Source: Puccinia triticina (taxonomy: Eukaryota; Basidiomycota; Pucciniomycetes; Pucciniales; Pucciniaceae). Taken from it: 64,000 nt of DNA. A model generated the notes under the pieces. It saw only the letters and a list, made by a program, of their open reading frames with translations. It did not search any database and had not been told where the DNA came from. Positions 12,001-23,864 of this stretch are shown piece after piece; the stretch's first letter is position 1, and every line of letters begins with the position of its first letter. Where the stretch lies: the NCBI RefSeq assembly GCF_026914185.1, contig NC_070570.1, positions 2,666,001 to 2,730,000 on the forward strand, written 5' to 3'. Both the position numbers and the translations under genes were made by a program.

Positions 12001-15000
12001 AATATCACTAATTTGGTAGTTTCTTGGTGTTTCTGCCACTATATCTCAGCGCAGTGTGGGAGTTCTTCCATGATATTGGTACAAAAATGATCAACTGGCC
12101 TCGAGGGATCAATGTGTACCTTGAATGACCTCAAAACGTCCAAATTTAGCAGCCACAATGTGATCAGTTGCCAAATATGGCTAATTTGGTAGGTTCTTGG
12201 TGTTTCCGCCACTATATCTCAGGGCAGCGTGGGAGTTCTTCCATGATATTGAAACCAAAATGTTCACATGCCCTCAGAGATTCATTGGTACAGTGAATGA
12301 CTACAAAACCCCCAAATGTAGCAGCCACAATGTGATCAGTTGCCAAATATCACTAATGTGGTAGTTTCTTGGTGTTTCTGCCACTATATCTCAGCGCAGC
12401 AGAAGAGTTATTCCATGATATTGGTACAAAAATGATTAAATGGCCTCAAGGGATCATTGTGTACCTTGAATGACCTCAAAACGTCCAAATGTAGCAGCCA
12501 CAATGTGATCAGTTGCCAGATATCACTAATTTGGTAGTTTCTTGGTGTTCCTGCCACTATATCTCAGCGCAGCATGGGAGTTCTTCCATGATATTGGTAC
12601 CAAAATGTTCACATGCCCTCAAAGATTCATTGGGTACCTTGAATGACCACAAAACACCCAAATGTAGCAGCCACCATGTGAACGTTTGCCAAATATCACT
12701 AATTTGGTAGTTTCTTGGTGTTTCTGCCACTATATCTCAACGCAACATGGGAGTTCTTCCATGATATTGGTACAAAAATGATCAAATGGCTTCAAGGGAT
12801 CATGGTTTACCTTAAATGACCACAAAACCCCCAAATGTAGCAGCCACAATGTGATCAGTTGCCAAATATCACTAATTTGGTAGTTTCTTGGTGTTTCTGC
12901 CACTATATCTCAGCGCAGTGTGGGAGTTCTTCCATGATATGGGTATAAAAATGATCAAATGGCCTGAATGGATCATGGTGTACCTTGAATGACCTCAAAA
13001 TGTCCAAATGTAGCAACCACAATGTGATCAGTTGCCAAATATGGCTAATTTGGTAGTTACTTGGTGTTTCCACCACTATATCTCAGCGCAGCATGGTAGT
13101 TCTTCCATGATATTGGTACCAAAATGATCAAATGGGGTCAAAGATTCATTGTGTACCTTTAATGACCACAAAACCCCCAAATGTAGCAGCCACAATGTGA
13201 TCAGTTGCCAAATATCACTAATTTGGTAGTTTCTTGATGTTTCTCCCACTATATCTGAGCGCAGCATGGGAGTTCTTCCATGATATTGACACCAAAATGT
13301 TCACATGTTCTCAAAGATTCATGGTGTACCTTCAATGACCACAAAACCCCCAAATGTAGCAGCCACAATGTGATCAGTTGCCAAATATCACTAATTTGGT
13401 AGTTTCTTGGTGTTTCTAGTGCCACTATATCTCAGCGCCGCATGGGATTTCTTCCATGCTATCGGTACCAAAATTTTCACATGCCCTCAATGGTTCATTG
13501 GGTACCTTGAATGACCACAAAACCCCCAAATGTAGCAGCCACAATGTGATCAGTTGCCAAATATCACTAATTTGGTAGTTTCTTGGTGTTTCTGCCACTA
13601 TATCTCAGCGCAACATGGGAGTTCTTCCATGATGTTGGTACCAAAATGTTCACATCCCCTCAGAGATTCATTGGGTACCTTGAATGACCACAAAACACCC
13701 AAACGTAGCAGCCAACATGTGATCAGTTGCCAAATATCACTAATTTGGTAGTTTCCTGGTGTTTCTGACACTATATCTCAGCGCAGCATGGGAGTTCTTC
13801 TATGATATGGGTATAACAATGATCAAATGGCCTGAATGGATCATGGTGTACCTTGAATGACCTCAAAACTTCCAAATGTAGCAGCCACAATGTGATCAGT
13901 TGCCAAATATGGCTAATTTGGTAGTTTCTTGGTGTTTCCACCACTATATCTCAGCGCAGCATGGTAGTTCCTCCATGATATTGGTACCAAAATGATCAAA
14001 TGGGGTCAAAGATTCATTGTGTACCTTGAATGACCACAAAACCCCCAAATGTAGCAGCCACAATGTGATCAGTTGCCAAATATCGCTAATTTGGTAGTTT
14101 CTTGATGTTTCTCCCACTATATCTGAGCGCAGCGTGGGAGTTCTTCCACGATATTGGTACCAAAATGTTCAAATGCCCTTAAAGATTCATGGTGTACGTT
14201 GAATAAACACAAAACCCCCAAATGTAGCAGCCACAATGTGATCAGTTGCCAAATATCACTAATTTGGTAGTTTCTTGGTGTTTCTGCCACTATATCTCAG
14301 CGCAATGTGGGAGTTCTTCCATGATATTGGTACTAAAATGATCTAATGGCCTCAAGGGATCTTGGTATACCTTTAATGACCACAAAACCCCTAAATGCAG
14401 GAGCCACAAAGTGATCAGTTGCCAAATATCACTAATTTGGTAGTTTCTTGGTGTTTCCGCCACTATATCCCAGCGCAGCATGGGATTTCTTCAATGATAT
14501 TGGTACAAAAATGATCAAATGGCCTCAAGGGATCATGGATTACCTTGAATGACCTCAAAACCTCCAAATGTAGCAGCCAAAATGTGATCAGTTGCCAAAT
14601 ATGACTAATTTGGTAGTTTCTTGGTGTTTCTGCCACTATATCTCAGCGCAGCATGGGAGTTCTACCATGATATTGGTACCAAAATGTTCACATGCCCTTC
14701 AAAATTCATTGGGTACCTTGAATGACCACAAAACCCCCAAATGTAGCAGCCACCATGTGATCAGTTGCCAAATATCACTAATTTGGTAGTTTCTTGGTGT
14801 TTCTGCCACTATATCTCAGCGCAGAATGGGAGTTATTCCATGATATTGGTACAAAAATGATCAAATGGCCTCAAGGGATCATTGTGTACCTTAAATGACC
14901 TCAAAACATCCAAATGTAGCAGCCACAATGTGATCAGTTGCCAAATATCACTAATTTGGTAGTTTCTTGGTGTTTCTGCCACTATATCTCAGCGCAGTGT

Positions 15001-15148
15001 GGGAGTTCTTCCATGATATTGGTACAAAAATGATCAAATGGCCCCAAGGGATCATGGTTTACCTTGAATGACCTCAAAACCTCCAAATGTAGCAGCCACA
15101 ATGTGATCAGTTTCCAAATATGACTAATTTGGTAGTTTCCTTGTGTTC
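9013..15148 (+). repeat. Satellite block 2: about 36 units of 173 bp
   Basis: Counting TGTGATCAGTTG landmarks from about 9056 to 15103 gives 36 units with mean spacing 173 bp. Two unit types recur. One has GACCACAAAACCCCCAAATG followed by TTCACATGCCCTCAAAG on its far side. The other has GACCTCAAAACGTCCAAATG and GATCAAATGGCCTCAAGGG. Near 9.5-10.3 kb they alternate strictly, giving a period of about 345 bp. Short frames of about 65 codons recur in each unit, but 173 is not a multiple of three and I do not treat them as genes. Confidence 0.92.
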
Positions 15149-15155
15149 CTCCCCC

Positions 15156-15560
15156 CAACAGTGCAAGAGCTACGCTACGCTACAAAAAGCGGCGCTTTTG
15201 GGTAGCGTAGCGGAAAACCGCTGCTTTCAATGCAGAGTAGCGATAGCGCTAGTCGGAAAACGCTACATAGAGCGGTAGCGAAGCGCTACCACCGCTACTG
15301 CAAAAATCACCTGCGCGTAGCGCAGCGATTTTTTTGCGCTTTCGCTGCAGAATAGCGTAGTGAAAGCGGTGTAGCGCAATGGTGCGCTATTTGCCGCTAT
15401 CAGCGCTAAATGGCGCTAATTAGCGCAAAAGGCGTAGCGCGTGGCCCCGCTTTTCCAGCTAAAAGCGCCAAGAGCGTAGCACAGCGGATGTCTTTGCCTT
15501 TCCAGCAGAAAGCGCACAAGGGGCGCCATCCGCTAAAGCGCAGCTATTTTTGTGGTTGTA
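15156..15560. repeat. Left subterminal region of the hAT element, GCGTAGCG-rich
   Basis: Dense, both-strand repetition of AGCGTAGCG, GCGCTACG and related hexamers to nonamers. The matching region lies at 19960-20227. Known hAT transposases bind short subterminal repeats; that these serve so is inferred. Confidence 0.7.
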
Positions 15561-15699
15561 CATACCAAAAGTCTGCCCACAGGTTGAACCAAGATGATCA
15601 CATATATAAATTCCGCCTAAATTCCAACATCAGTAGTAAGCCAAAGTGCCATCAGATCCCCTATCCCCTTGATTTTATTGCCCTTGCCCTTCTGCCTTG

Positions 15700-17133
15700 C
15701 TTCAAACTTTGAGATTTCTAGCCGACAAGTCACCCCAGAAAACCAAAAGGGCTCAGATATCCATACAGTTGGTGATGATACCCCTAATCCGTCCATCCCA
15801 ATCCGTCAATCTGCCCAAAAAAGAACTGTCATCGTAACTCCTGGCTTTGTTCCTACTCAATCCGACTCCAGACGGGCTCTCCATACTAACGTCCCACCCA
15901 GACCCAAGGGGCCTGTAACCTCTGCTAGTACATCTACTCAGAGTTCAACTGCAGCTTCAAACCTCCAGACCTCTCAAGTGAGTAATATTTTGGTAGAGCC
16001 TCATTTCATGTCAGTGTAGTATGTAATCTGAATTTAATTGTGATAATGTTTAATATTTATCAACTGAAATCAGGATCATAACAATTCCACCCCAGAATCC
16101 AACTCAAAAGAACTCTACAACATTAATCAAGACTCTGATGAGGAAAACGCCAAGGCCGCTGAACGCTCAATGAATTTCAAGTCCAAGAAGACCTTGCAAG
16201 GACAGCACCGATAGCGTACTTTTATATTTTGTGCAGGTGGAGGATACTACGTCGTACACCTGTTCCTGGTGTCCAAAGATTGTGAAGGCCTCGAACTTGT
16301 CATACTACAACCTGAAGATCCATCGTGACGGCTCGAACTGCAAAGGAACCATTCGCGCTGCTTGTGCTGGTCGAACCCAAGCGATTGCCGATGGTGCCAA
16401 GCTTCCTCTGACTGCCGCTCAGGCCAATACTCAGAATAAAACCGAGTCCATGAACAAACCGGGTACCACAATTGCCTCATACATGACCAAGGGCCGCTTC
16501 GACAACAACACTTTCAACAAGCTCATTGTTTTCTGGTTGCTCCGACACTCCCTCCCATGGCTTCGAGTTGAAGACGAAACCCTTCGCATTGTCTTTGATT
16601 ACCTTCAGCCTTCAACCTACCTCCACTCGCGAACCTGGGCAGCAACAACTGCACACAGTCTGTATCTTTCGCTTCAGCGTGGTGTCTTGGAAGGTATCCA
16701 GGTGTGTTGAATCTCAGTCCAGCGGGGCTCATATGATTTCATGTTTGATTTGTTTTTGGATGATGCACTGACCAAGTTTCATCAAATCTTTAGGACGCCG
16801 AATCAAAGATCAGCTTAGTATCTGATGTGTGGACGACCAAAGGGGGCCATAAAGCCTTTTTAGGCATCTCTGTATGCTACATCACCAAATCTTGGGAATA
16901 TCGTTCACACCACTTATCAATAAAGTATATCTCCTGGAATCACAACGGAAAGTATCTCGCTTCCCCGTTTGCCAGAGTCCTCATCAAGCACAATCTCCAC
17001 CAAAAGATACGTACATTTTACTACCTCTCTTGTATTTTACCAATGTAAGACTCAAAAGTGGTTGTGAAACCCTTTTGCTGAATGGAGAAGGGGATGAAGG
17101 AGGTGCAAGCTCTGCCCTTCTATACTACCAGCT

Positions 17134-17164
<31 letters not shown>

Positions 17165-19877
17165 TTAATAAGTGATAGGAGTGGTTAGCTCAAGATAAGT
17201 TTCTCGTGACACAGTATAAAAAGGTTGTTATTCAGTATGTAAGGGTTGTTATATGTAAGTAAGAGGGTTGAGTGGGTACGTAAGTGTTTTGGGTGATGGG
17301 TGAGTATAAAACTTGATGAGTAATAAACTGAGGAACTACAAATGGGGGGGAGAGAGCTCCTTATATAGACAAATGTGAGGGATTTTGGCTCCAGGGAAGC
17401 CCCTGAGGGAGGTATTTTAGCTGGCCTGGGCTGTACAACATGAGGGAGTTAAGAGGGAGTGGCTGTGTACAATTTATGCAAGGGGTGCATACATGAGGAG
17501 GGGCTGTGCCAAATGATGTCATAGTTCATGCAAGGGGCGCATAAGCTGTGCAGGGAATGATCATGTGATGTAATAAGACCAAACAAAGTGGAGTTAGAAG
17601 GAACTAGAATGTGGGGAACCATTCAGTTGAAGGGGCACAGCCTGCAGGGGCAGTGCTGCATGATGTCATGTACACAACAAACAAACCCAAACCAATATAT
17701 GTAGTGGGGATAGAATGGTGCGGGGAATGTGTCTTGAGGCACCTGACAGGTGGTTGACTGGGTGCTACAGGTTGTCCAAAGGGTCTAACTTCCAGTGTAG
17801 TGGGGCTTCAGTGATGCTTCCAGGGGGGACTAGGGGTTACTTTAGCCATGGAGTCCATTTATGGTGTCCAATGGATGGTATCTTGAGGCCTTCTTTATGT
17901 ACATGAGAAAAACTTTTGATTTTTCCACATTTTTGCGTACCACACCGACCGCAAACGTTTCTAAATCTTCAATAAGCTCACTTTACGGTTTTTTTCTTGT
18001 TTACATCCTTTTGAAGACGACTGATTCAGGTTCAAACAACTTCACCATGGTGAAGGAGTTATCAAAGCTGATCAAACAGCACGATGGAACTACCTGGGAC
18101 CCTTTGGTGAGCCACCAGCGCTGCTTTTGCCACGTTGTTGCTTTAGTTTGTGGTGCAGGCCTCGCTGTAATCAAGCTTTCCACCACCAATGGTCCCCCCC
18201 ACTCAAAAAAACCCAAAAACTTCCCAACCCTTGAAACAATCAGCAAAGAGGGAGAGATGATCAATGATGGCATCGAGGCTTCAGAAGCTGAGGACGAAAT
18301 TGATCCCAAAGATGTATCTGATGAAGAGTCGCAAGCCGAATCCGAATCTGAAGTTGATGATCAAGACAGTTCCGGGGGCGGGGTGACTAGTAGTAGCAAG
18401 AAGTCCAAAGCAAAGTACGCAACAAGTGGTATTGGTTCCACTTTAAAAAAGGTCGGTCCAATCAGTCTCCATATGTCATTTCAGTCTCATCAAGCTAAGT
18501 CAACTCGCACCTTTTGCTTGATCCCTTCTAGATCGACTATGTATGTCGCCGAATAGCTAGTTCCCCTGCGAAACAGGCAGAGTTCCAAGTCTGGGCGCAT
18601 AAGTTGGGCTATGATGGCCCAGGGATCATCGGAGGCTATGGTATACGATGGAATATTGCATACGAGAGTAGGAATCGAGCATACCAAGCGCAAAAAGTAA
18701 GTTGAATGCTTTCTTTCAGTCAGATTGACCAACCATCAAGAGTCTTAGACTTGATGTTGTACTTTTAGGTTGTGAATCAACTCTTGGCCAACGAAAGTGA
18801 GAACGGTAGGGGGAACTTTTTCAAACGGTATGAGTTCTCATCTGGAGAATGGGACAACATCAAGGTTTTGAACAGCGTTCTCAAGGTACTCCGCAGCTTT
18901 TTTATTGATGCATTTATGATACTCACATTGATCGTTTTCTTTAACTTACCCACGACAGATATTCCTGGAACTGACCAAACAAATGGAGGGTGATGGACCC
19001 TCTTCCTTGATGGTCCTTTACGAGTACAGCCGCCTTCTCAATACCTTAGAGCAGCTCAAGACAGCATGTCAAGGCAACATCTTGGAAGCTATGTTTGATC
19101 CAATGATCAAGGTGGCCACCAAATATCAAGATCTTGCTCTTCAGTGCAAGCCTATACTGATGGCCACGGTATTACATCCTGCATGGAGGCTACTTTTGTT
19201 CACTAACAAATTCCCTTCACATCTCGCGACCGTTCAAGACCTCCTCAATCAAAAATTTAAAGAATGCCAGCTGTTGCTCAAGCCAACCACATCTCCATCA
19301 ACCAAGGAAGCATCGCAAATCGTGGCCCCCGACAATGATGAATACAATTTTTACCCAAGCAACCTTGGACCCGACAATGATGAACAAGAACTGAGACGAT
19401 ACCACGAAACAAGCCTCTCCCTCAGTATCAAAGGGAAGGTCTTGCTCTGGTGGAAGGTACATGTCTGCTTGTCTCTACTTTTTGTCTGATTATACCCTCT
19501 AGAACTAACACTCATCTTTGCCAATCCTGTTGTGTTTACAGGCTCAGGCCCCATCCTTCCCTGTCCTCGCCTCCCTTGCCAGGGACTACCTCACATGTGC
19601 GAGCAGCTCAGCCTGTGTTGAGCAAACGTTTTCAGCGGCTTCTGACATTGCTACAACGGGATGTGGCTCGCTTTCACCCCAAACAATTGAAAGGGGCATA
19701 AGCAGCCACTTGTGGCTTCGTCAAGGGGTCAGGGCTGTGGGAGAATTCGATGACTGTATTGCCGTTCTCGACGCGGCCAAGAACAACAAGAATTTTCATA
19801 AATCCCTTCAAAATGAAGACTGCTCTGCTTCATTTGCCCTCATTTCACCAAACATACCATACACGAGAATCTTGTAG
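15700..19877 (+). CDS. hAT transposase with BED-type zinc finger, multi-exon
   Basis: A cut-and-paste transposase expected to act in the nucleus on the element ends at 15156 and 20227. Likely exons, each bounded by GT/AG, are about 15700-15974, 16074-16214, 16236-16701, 16794-17010, 18017-18451, 18532-18696, 18769-18885, 18959-19456 and 19542-19877. The 16236 exon opens with a BED-like finger (CSWC ... H...C). The catalytic core includes LVSDVWTTKGGHKAFLGI (16.8 kb) and TTDSGSNNF (18.0 kb), where hAT enzymes place conserved acidic residues. The C-terminal exon carries the dimerisation region WWKAQAPSFPVLASLARDYL and SSSACVEQTFSA. An acidic serine-rich insert lies near 18.3 kb. The first methionine is uncertain, the second exon appears to meet a stop near 16212, and the intron holding the solo LTR does not join in phase with the sites I chose. 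It may be inactive. Confidence 0.8.
17173..17971 (-). repeat. 799-bp solo LTR inside the hAT transposase gene
   Basis: Starts TGATAGGAG and ends ATCTTCA, giving TG...CA ends, and is flanked by ATAAG at 17168-17172 and 17972-17976, a perfect 5-bp duplication. On the reverse strand it has TATATAAGG near 17360 and the GAGGGATTTTGGCTCC block shared with other LTRs here. No internal retroelement genes, so it is a solo LTR. It lies in the apparent intron 17011-18016. Confidence 0.88.
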
Positions 19878-19959
19878 TAGACACACAACACATATACACG
19901 GAAACCTTAGATTTCAATGAAATATTTTCCTTTTTCTCTGCCCGCCGCCCTCTTGCTAA

Positions 19960-20227
19960 ATAAGCGCCAAATAAATCGCTAAAGTAGCGTTATTACCGCT
20001 ACTTTAGCGGCTAGCAAAGCAAAAAGCCGCTCCGTCAGCGGCAAGCGAAGCGCCAAGCCGCTACTGGCCGCTAATATTAGCGCGCTATTTTCCTGTGTTT
20101 TTTCGCGTAAAAAAAATCAGCGAAAAGTGGAGCGCTGAGCCCGCTACTAAAAGTGTAGCAAACAGGGCCAAATTCGCTACGCTTTCGCTACGCTGCCGCT
20201 TTGTGTAGCGTAGCTCTTGCACCGTTG
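19960..20227. repeat. Right subterminal region of the hAT element
   Basis: Repeats of AGCGGCAAGCG, GCGCTA and GCGTAGC leading to the inverted end at 20227; counterpart of 15156-15560. Confidence 0.7.
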
Positions 20228-21988
20228 CTCCCACTATATCTCAGTGCAGCCTGGGAGTTCTTCCATGATATTGGTACCAAAATTTTCACATGCCCTTAAA
20301 GATTCACTTTTTACCTTTAATGACCACAAAACCCCACAATGTGATCAGTTGCCAAATATGGATAATTTGGTAGTTTCTTGGTGTTTCCGCCACTATATCT
20401 CAGCGCAGCATGGTAGTTCTTCCATGATATTGGTACCAAAATGATCAAATGGGGTCAAAGATTCATTGTGTACCTTGAATGACCACAAAAACCCCAAATG
20501 TAGCAGCCACAATGTGATCAGTTGCCAAATATCACTAATTTGGTAGTTTCTTGATGTTTCTCCCACTATATCTGAGCGCAGCGTGGGAGTTCTTCCACAA
20601 TATTGACACCAAAATGTTCACATGCCCTCAAAGATTCATGGTGTACCTTCAATGACCACAAAACCCCCAAATGTAGCAGCCACAATGTGATCAGTTGCCA
20701 AATATCACTAATTTGGTAGTTTCTTGGTGTTTCTGCCACTATATCTCAGCGCAGCATTGGATTTCTTCCATGATACTGGTACCAAAATGTTCACATGCCC
20801 TTAAAGATTCATTGTGTACCTTGAATGACCTCAAAATGTCCAAATGTAGCAGCCACAATGTGATCAGTTGCCAAATATCACTAATTTGGTAGTTTCTTGG
20901 TGTTTCTGCCACTATATCTCAGCGCAGCATGGGAGTTCTTCCATGATATTGGTACCAAAATGTTCACATGCCCTCAAAGATTCATTGGGTACCTTGAATG
21001 ACCACAAAACCCCCAAATGTAGCAGCCACCATGTGATCAGTTGCCAAATATCACTAATTTGGTAGTTTCTTGGTGTTTCTGCCTCTATATCTCAGCGCAG
21101 CATGGGAGTTCTTCCATGATATTGGTACAAAAATGATCAAATGGCCTCAAGGGATCATTGTGTACCTTAAATGACCTCAGAACGTCCAAATGTAGCACCC
21201 ACAATGTGATCAGTTGCCAAATATGACTAATTAGGTAGTTTCTTGGTGTTTCTGCCACTATATCTCAGCGCAGCATGGGAGTTCTTCCATGATATTGGTA
21301 AAAAAATGATCAAATGGCCTCAAGGGATCATGGTTTACCTTGAATGACCTCAAAACGTCCAAATGTAGCAGCCAAAATATGATCAGTTGCCAAATATGAC
21401 TAATTTGGTAGTTTCTTGGTGTTTCCGCCACTATATCTCAAGGCAGCGTGGGAGTTCTTCCATGATATTGAAACCAAATTGTTCACATGCCCTCAGAGAT
21501 TCATTGGTACAGTGAATGACCACAAAACCCCCAAATGTAGCAGCCACAATGTGATCAGTTGCCAAATATCACTAATTTGGTAGTTTCTTGGTGTTTCTGC
21601 CACTATATCTCAGCGCAGCATGGGAGTTCTTCCATGATATTGGTAGCAAATTGTTCACATGCCCTCAAAGATTCATTGTGTACCTTGAATGACCACAAAA
21701 CCCCCAAATGTAGCAGCCACAATGTGATCAGTTGCCAAATATCACTAATTTGGTAGTTTCTTGGTGTTTCTGCCACTATATCTCAGCGCAGCATGGCAGT
21801 TCTTCCATGATATTCGTAAAAAAATGATCAAATGGCCCCAAGGGATCATGGTTTACCTTGAATGACCTCAAAACCTCCAAATGTAGCAGCCACAATGTGA
21901 TCAGTTGCCAAATATGACTAATTTGGTAGTTTCCTGGTGTTCCTCCCACTATATCTCAGTGCAGCGTGGGAGTTCTTCCATGATATAA
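20228..21988 (+). repeat. Satellite block 3: about 10 units of 173 bp
   Basis: TGTGATCAGTTG landmarks at about 20342, 20516, 20689, 20862, 21036, 21209, 21383, 21554, 21727 and 21899. Same orientation and phase as block 2, confirming that the hAT element split a continuous array. The final unit runs into the right terminal repeat. Confidence 0.92.
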
Positions 21989-22509
21989 GACACCTTACTC
22001 AAATCTGGTACAAACGTCAAATCAATCTCAGGCCTAGTAGAAATTTAGGATATTGGATATGATGAGTCATATACATAAGCCATTAAATTTGAACAAAGTT
22101 GATGTAGCATGATATATTAAAGCTGATTGTTTTTTTTTTTGTTTTTTTTTTTGGAAAGTAGATTTCAACACTTCTGCAAGGTTCAAGTGACAATAATTCA
22201 TGCCTCCCCATTTCTCCTCCCCCCTTCTCCTCCCTGCCTGACTTAACAGACTATTTTTTCTCAGGAATAATTCATATGAGTATGTAAAAATGACCTATTT
22301 GATCTGACAACAAAATGAAGCTTTCACTATGGTTGAAAATTAAGGAAGGAGGAAATCAAGAGAAAGAGAGATGATAGAAGGTTTATTATGTTGCAGGAAG
22401 GAAACAAATGAAATAGAAATTTCAAAAAAAAAAATGATCAATATAATTTGATCAATATATGCCATATTGATCAATATATGCCTTCCCAAATTCATCCATG
22501 TTTGTAGTG
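21989..22509 (-). repeat. Right terminal inverted repeat of the CACTA-type element
   Basis: Uninterrupted inverted copy of the left arm. The A run at about 22425-22435 marks the empty site into which the palindrome inserted on the left side. Confidence 0.85.
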
Positions 22510-22512
22510 GGG
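22510..22512. other. Right target-site duplication GGG of the CACTA-type element
   Basis: GGG directly after TTTGTAGTG; partner of 5616-5618. Confidence 0.75.
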
Positions 22513-23848
22513 GTGCTAGCTCTAGCGGCTGGAGGAGGAGTGAAATTCGGGTTGATCATGGCTCGATTGGAGATTAAAAACTATGTAGCATGATTAGTTT
22601 CAAACTTTTAACGAAAGGGTTCATAAAAGAAGGAAACAAAAGGGAACTTACGGGACCGGTACGGGCGCGAGTGCTGCCAGTTGCACGACCACGACCACGA
22701 CCACGACCATTTCCACGACCACGACCACGACCACAAACGCGCCCAGAGGCACGAGCTTGGGCACGACCACCTCGTCGAGAGCGGAGAGGAGGCGCACAAT
22801 ATATGGCGTCCTCCGCGCTGCGGATGGCGGCTCGAACTTCAGAAGTTGGGGGAGAAAGGCTTCTCCCGAAGATCTCGCGCTCAAGCTGACGGATAGAGCG
22901 GCCCACAGGGGCAGGAACAGGCTGAGCAATGGCCTCGTCAAGGTCCATGCCTGGAGCGGAGCTTGGAGGGGCAATAGGCGAAGCATTGGTGTTGATGGGA
23001 GCGGAGGAATCAGAACTAATGGAGATGGCAGTCGGGTCTTCCATAATCTACTCGGATAGAAATAAAAGAAAAGAGAAGGAAGTTTAGTAATTAGGTCTCG
23101 ACTACACTAAGGAAACGACCCACAGGAGGTATAACAATGTGGGCAGAAAGACTTCGGAGGTGGGATACACGAGATGGGATAACAAATGGATACGGTGTTG
23201 GAGGACGAGGGGGCCAAGACATATGAAAACGGCTGGGGAGAAGTGGCGATTCGCGGCTGGATCGGGTACTTATACCTGTATTCAAAATCTGGGAAGAACG
23301 TTCCAGAAAAGAGACCCACCCCAAGGCCTCATTGCTGGCTAATAGCAGGCCACGGTTCAAAGGCCACCACCGGGAAGAGAAGGGAATAGAGCGGGAGTCG
23401 AGAGGCTTCAGTTCTGACCAATAACTGGGCACGGTTGGGGGGCTGAAGCCTTCACGGTACCAGGAGGAAGGCCCACGCATCACTAAATGACCTAAAAAAG
23501 ATCACAAAGAACAATTAGAAGTCAGCTGGTCAGCAAAGTGAGATTAAAGAAAAGAAAGAACTTACTCGGACGACTGGCTACCCACTGGATGATCCGATCG
23601 AACCTGTCAGAAGATTGGGAGACAAATGCGAAATCGATATTGAGCAGCGAGGATGTAACTGGCTGGGCATATGTATATGTATACTCAGGCCGGTCGGATG
23701 AAACTACGAAGACCGGAACGGACGAGCGCGGACGGCGCGGCGCGCAGGCGAAGCGGCCGCAGTTTAGGACATACAAAAACTCACCTTTTTGGGCAAGCAA
23801 CAAGTCCCCGGCGGGGGGGCTCTGCCCTCGGACGATGTGGTGCTCCAT
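22510..23848 (-). pseudogene. 5' exons of the gene split by the CACTA-type element
   Basis: Reverse strand. Exon 23848-23566 starts at a methionine (MEHHIVRGQ) and ends before GTAAGT. After a 74-bp intron ending TTTTTTAG, exon 23491 continues in phase. A later exon at about 23047-22652 (MEDPTAISIS...) carries an arginine-glycine tract (GRGRGRG near 22700) and ends at GTAAGT. A 71-bp intron ending ACATAG leads to exon 22580-22510, which is cut by the transposon. The junction between the 23491 exon and the 23047 exon is unresolved. The protein is Pro/Ser-rich with RG repeats typical of RNA-binding or gag-like proteins. I do not recognise a family. The rest is at 5618-5258. Confidence 0.6.
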
Positions 23849-23864
23849 TCCAAACCATAAGTAG

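Larger units (their letters stand above)
15156..20227 (+). mobile_element. hAT-superfamily DNA transposon nested in the satellite
   Basis: The ends are inverted: CAACAGTGCAAGAGCTACGC on the left, and on the right the reverse complement of CAACGGTGCAAGAGCTACGC. The flanks are CTCCCCC (15149-15155) and CTCCCAC (20228-20234), a 7-bp target duplication with one mismatch. The interrupted satellite unit resumes directly after the right end. It carries a spliced transposase gene on the plus strand and a solo LTR within one intron. Confidence 0.88.
5619..22509. mobile_element. Giant CACTA-type element filled with satellite repeats
   Basis: The left end starts CACTACAAACATGGATGAAT and the right end is its reverse complement, ending ATGTTTGTAGTG at 22509. 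The terminal inverted repeats extend for over 500 bp and run into the satellite arrays. The flanks carry GGG on both sides (5616-5618 and 22510-22512), the 3-bp duplication expected for CACTA/EnSpm elements. Removing the element plus one GGG restores an open frame in the interrupted exon. There is no tnp2 transposase inside, so it is non-autonomous. The interior is about 55 units of a 173-bp repeat in opposed orientations, plus nested insertions. Confidence 0.88.

Noticed and set aside
15410..15712. 100-codon ORF before the hAT transposase
   Set aside because: Lies largely in the GCGTAGCG subterminal repeats; no BED or hAT motif.
7777..21756. Many near-identical 65-codon frames (MPNITNLVVSWCFCHYISAQ...)
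   Set aside because: They recur once per 173-bp satellite unit on whichever strand the unit faces. 173 is not divisible by three and each frame runs past its own unit, so they are repeat by-products.
6932..21988. CRISPR-like array
   Set aside because: Whole 173-bp units are repeated, with no short repeat plus unique spacer pattern, and the genome is eukaryotic.
22681..22896. Histidine-aspartate repeat protein (HDHDHDHDH)
   Set aside because: Antisense reading of the codons for the RG repeat (GRGRGRG) in the reverse-strand gene.
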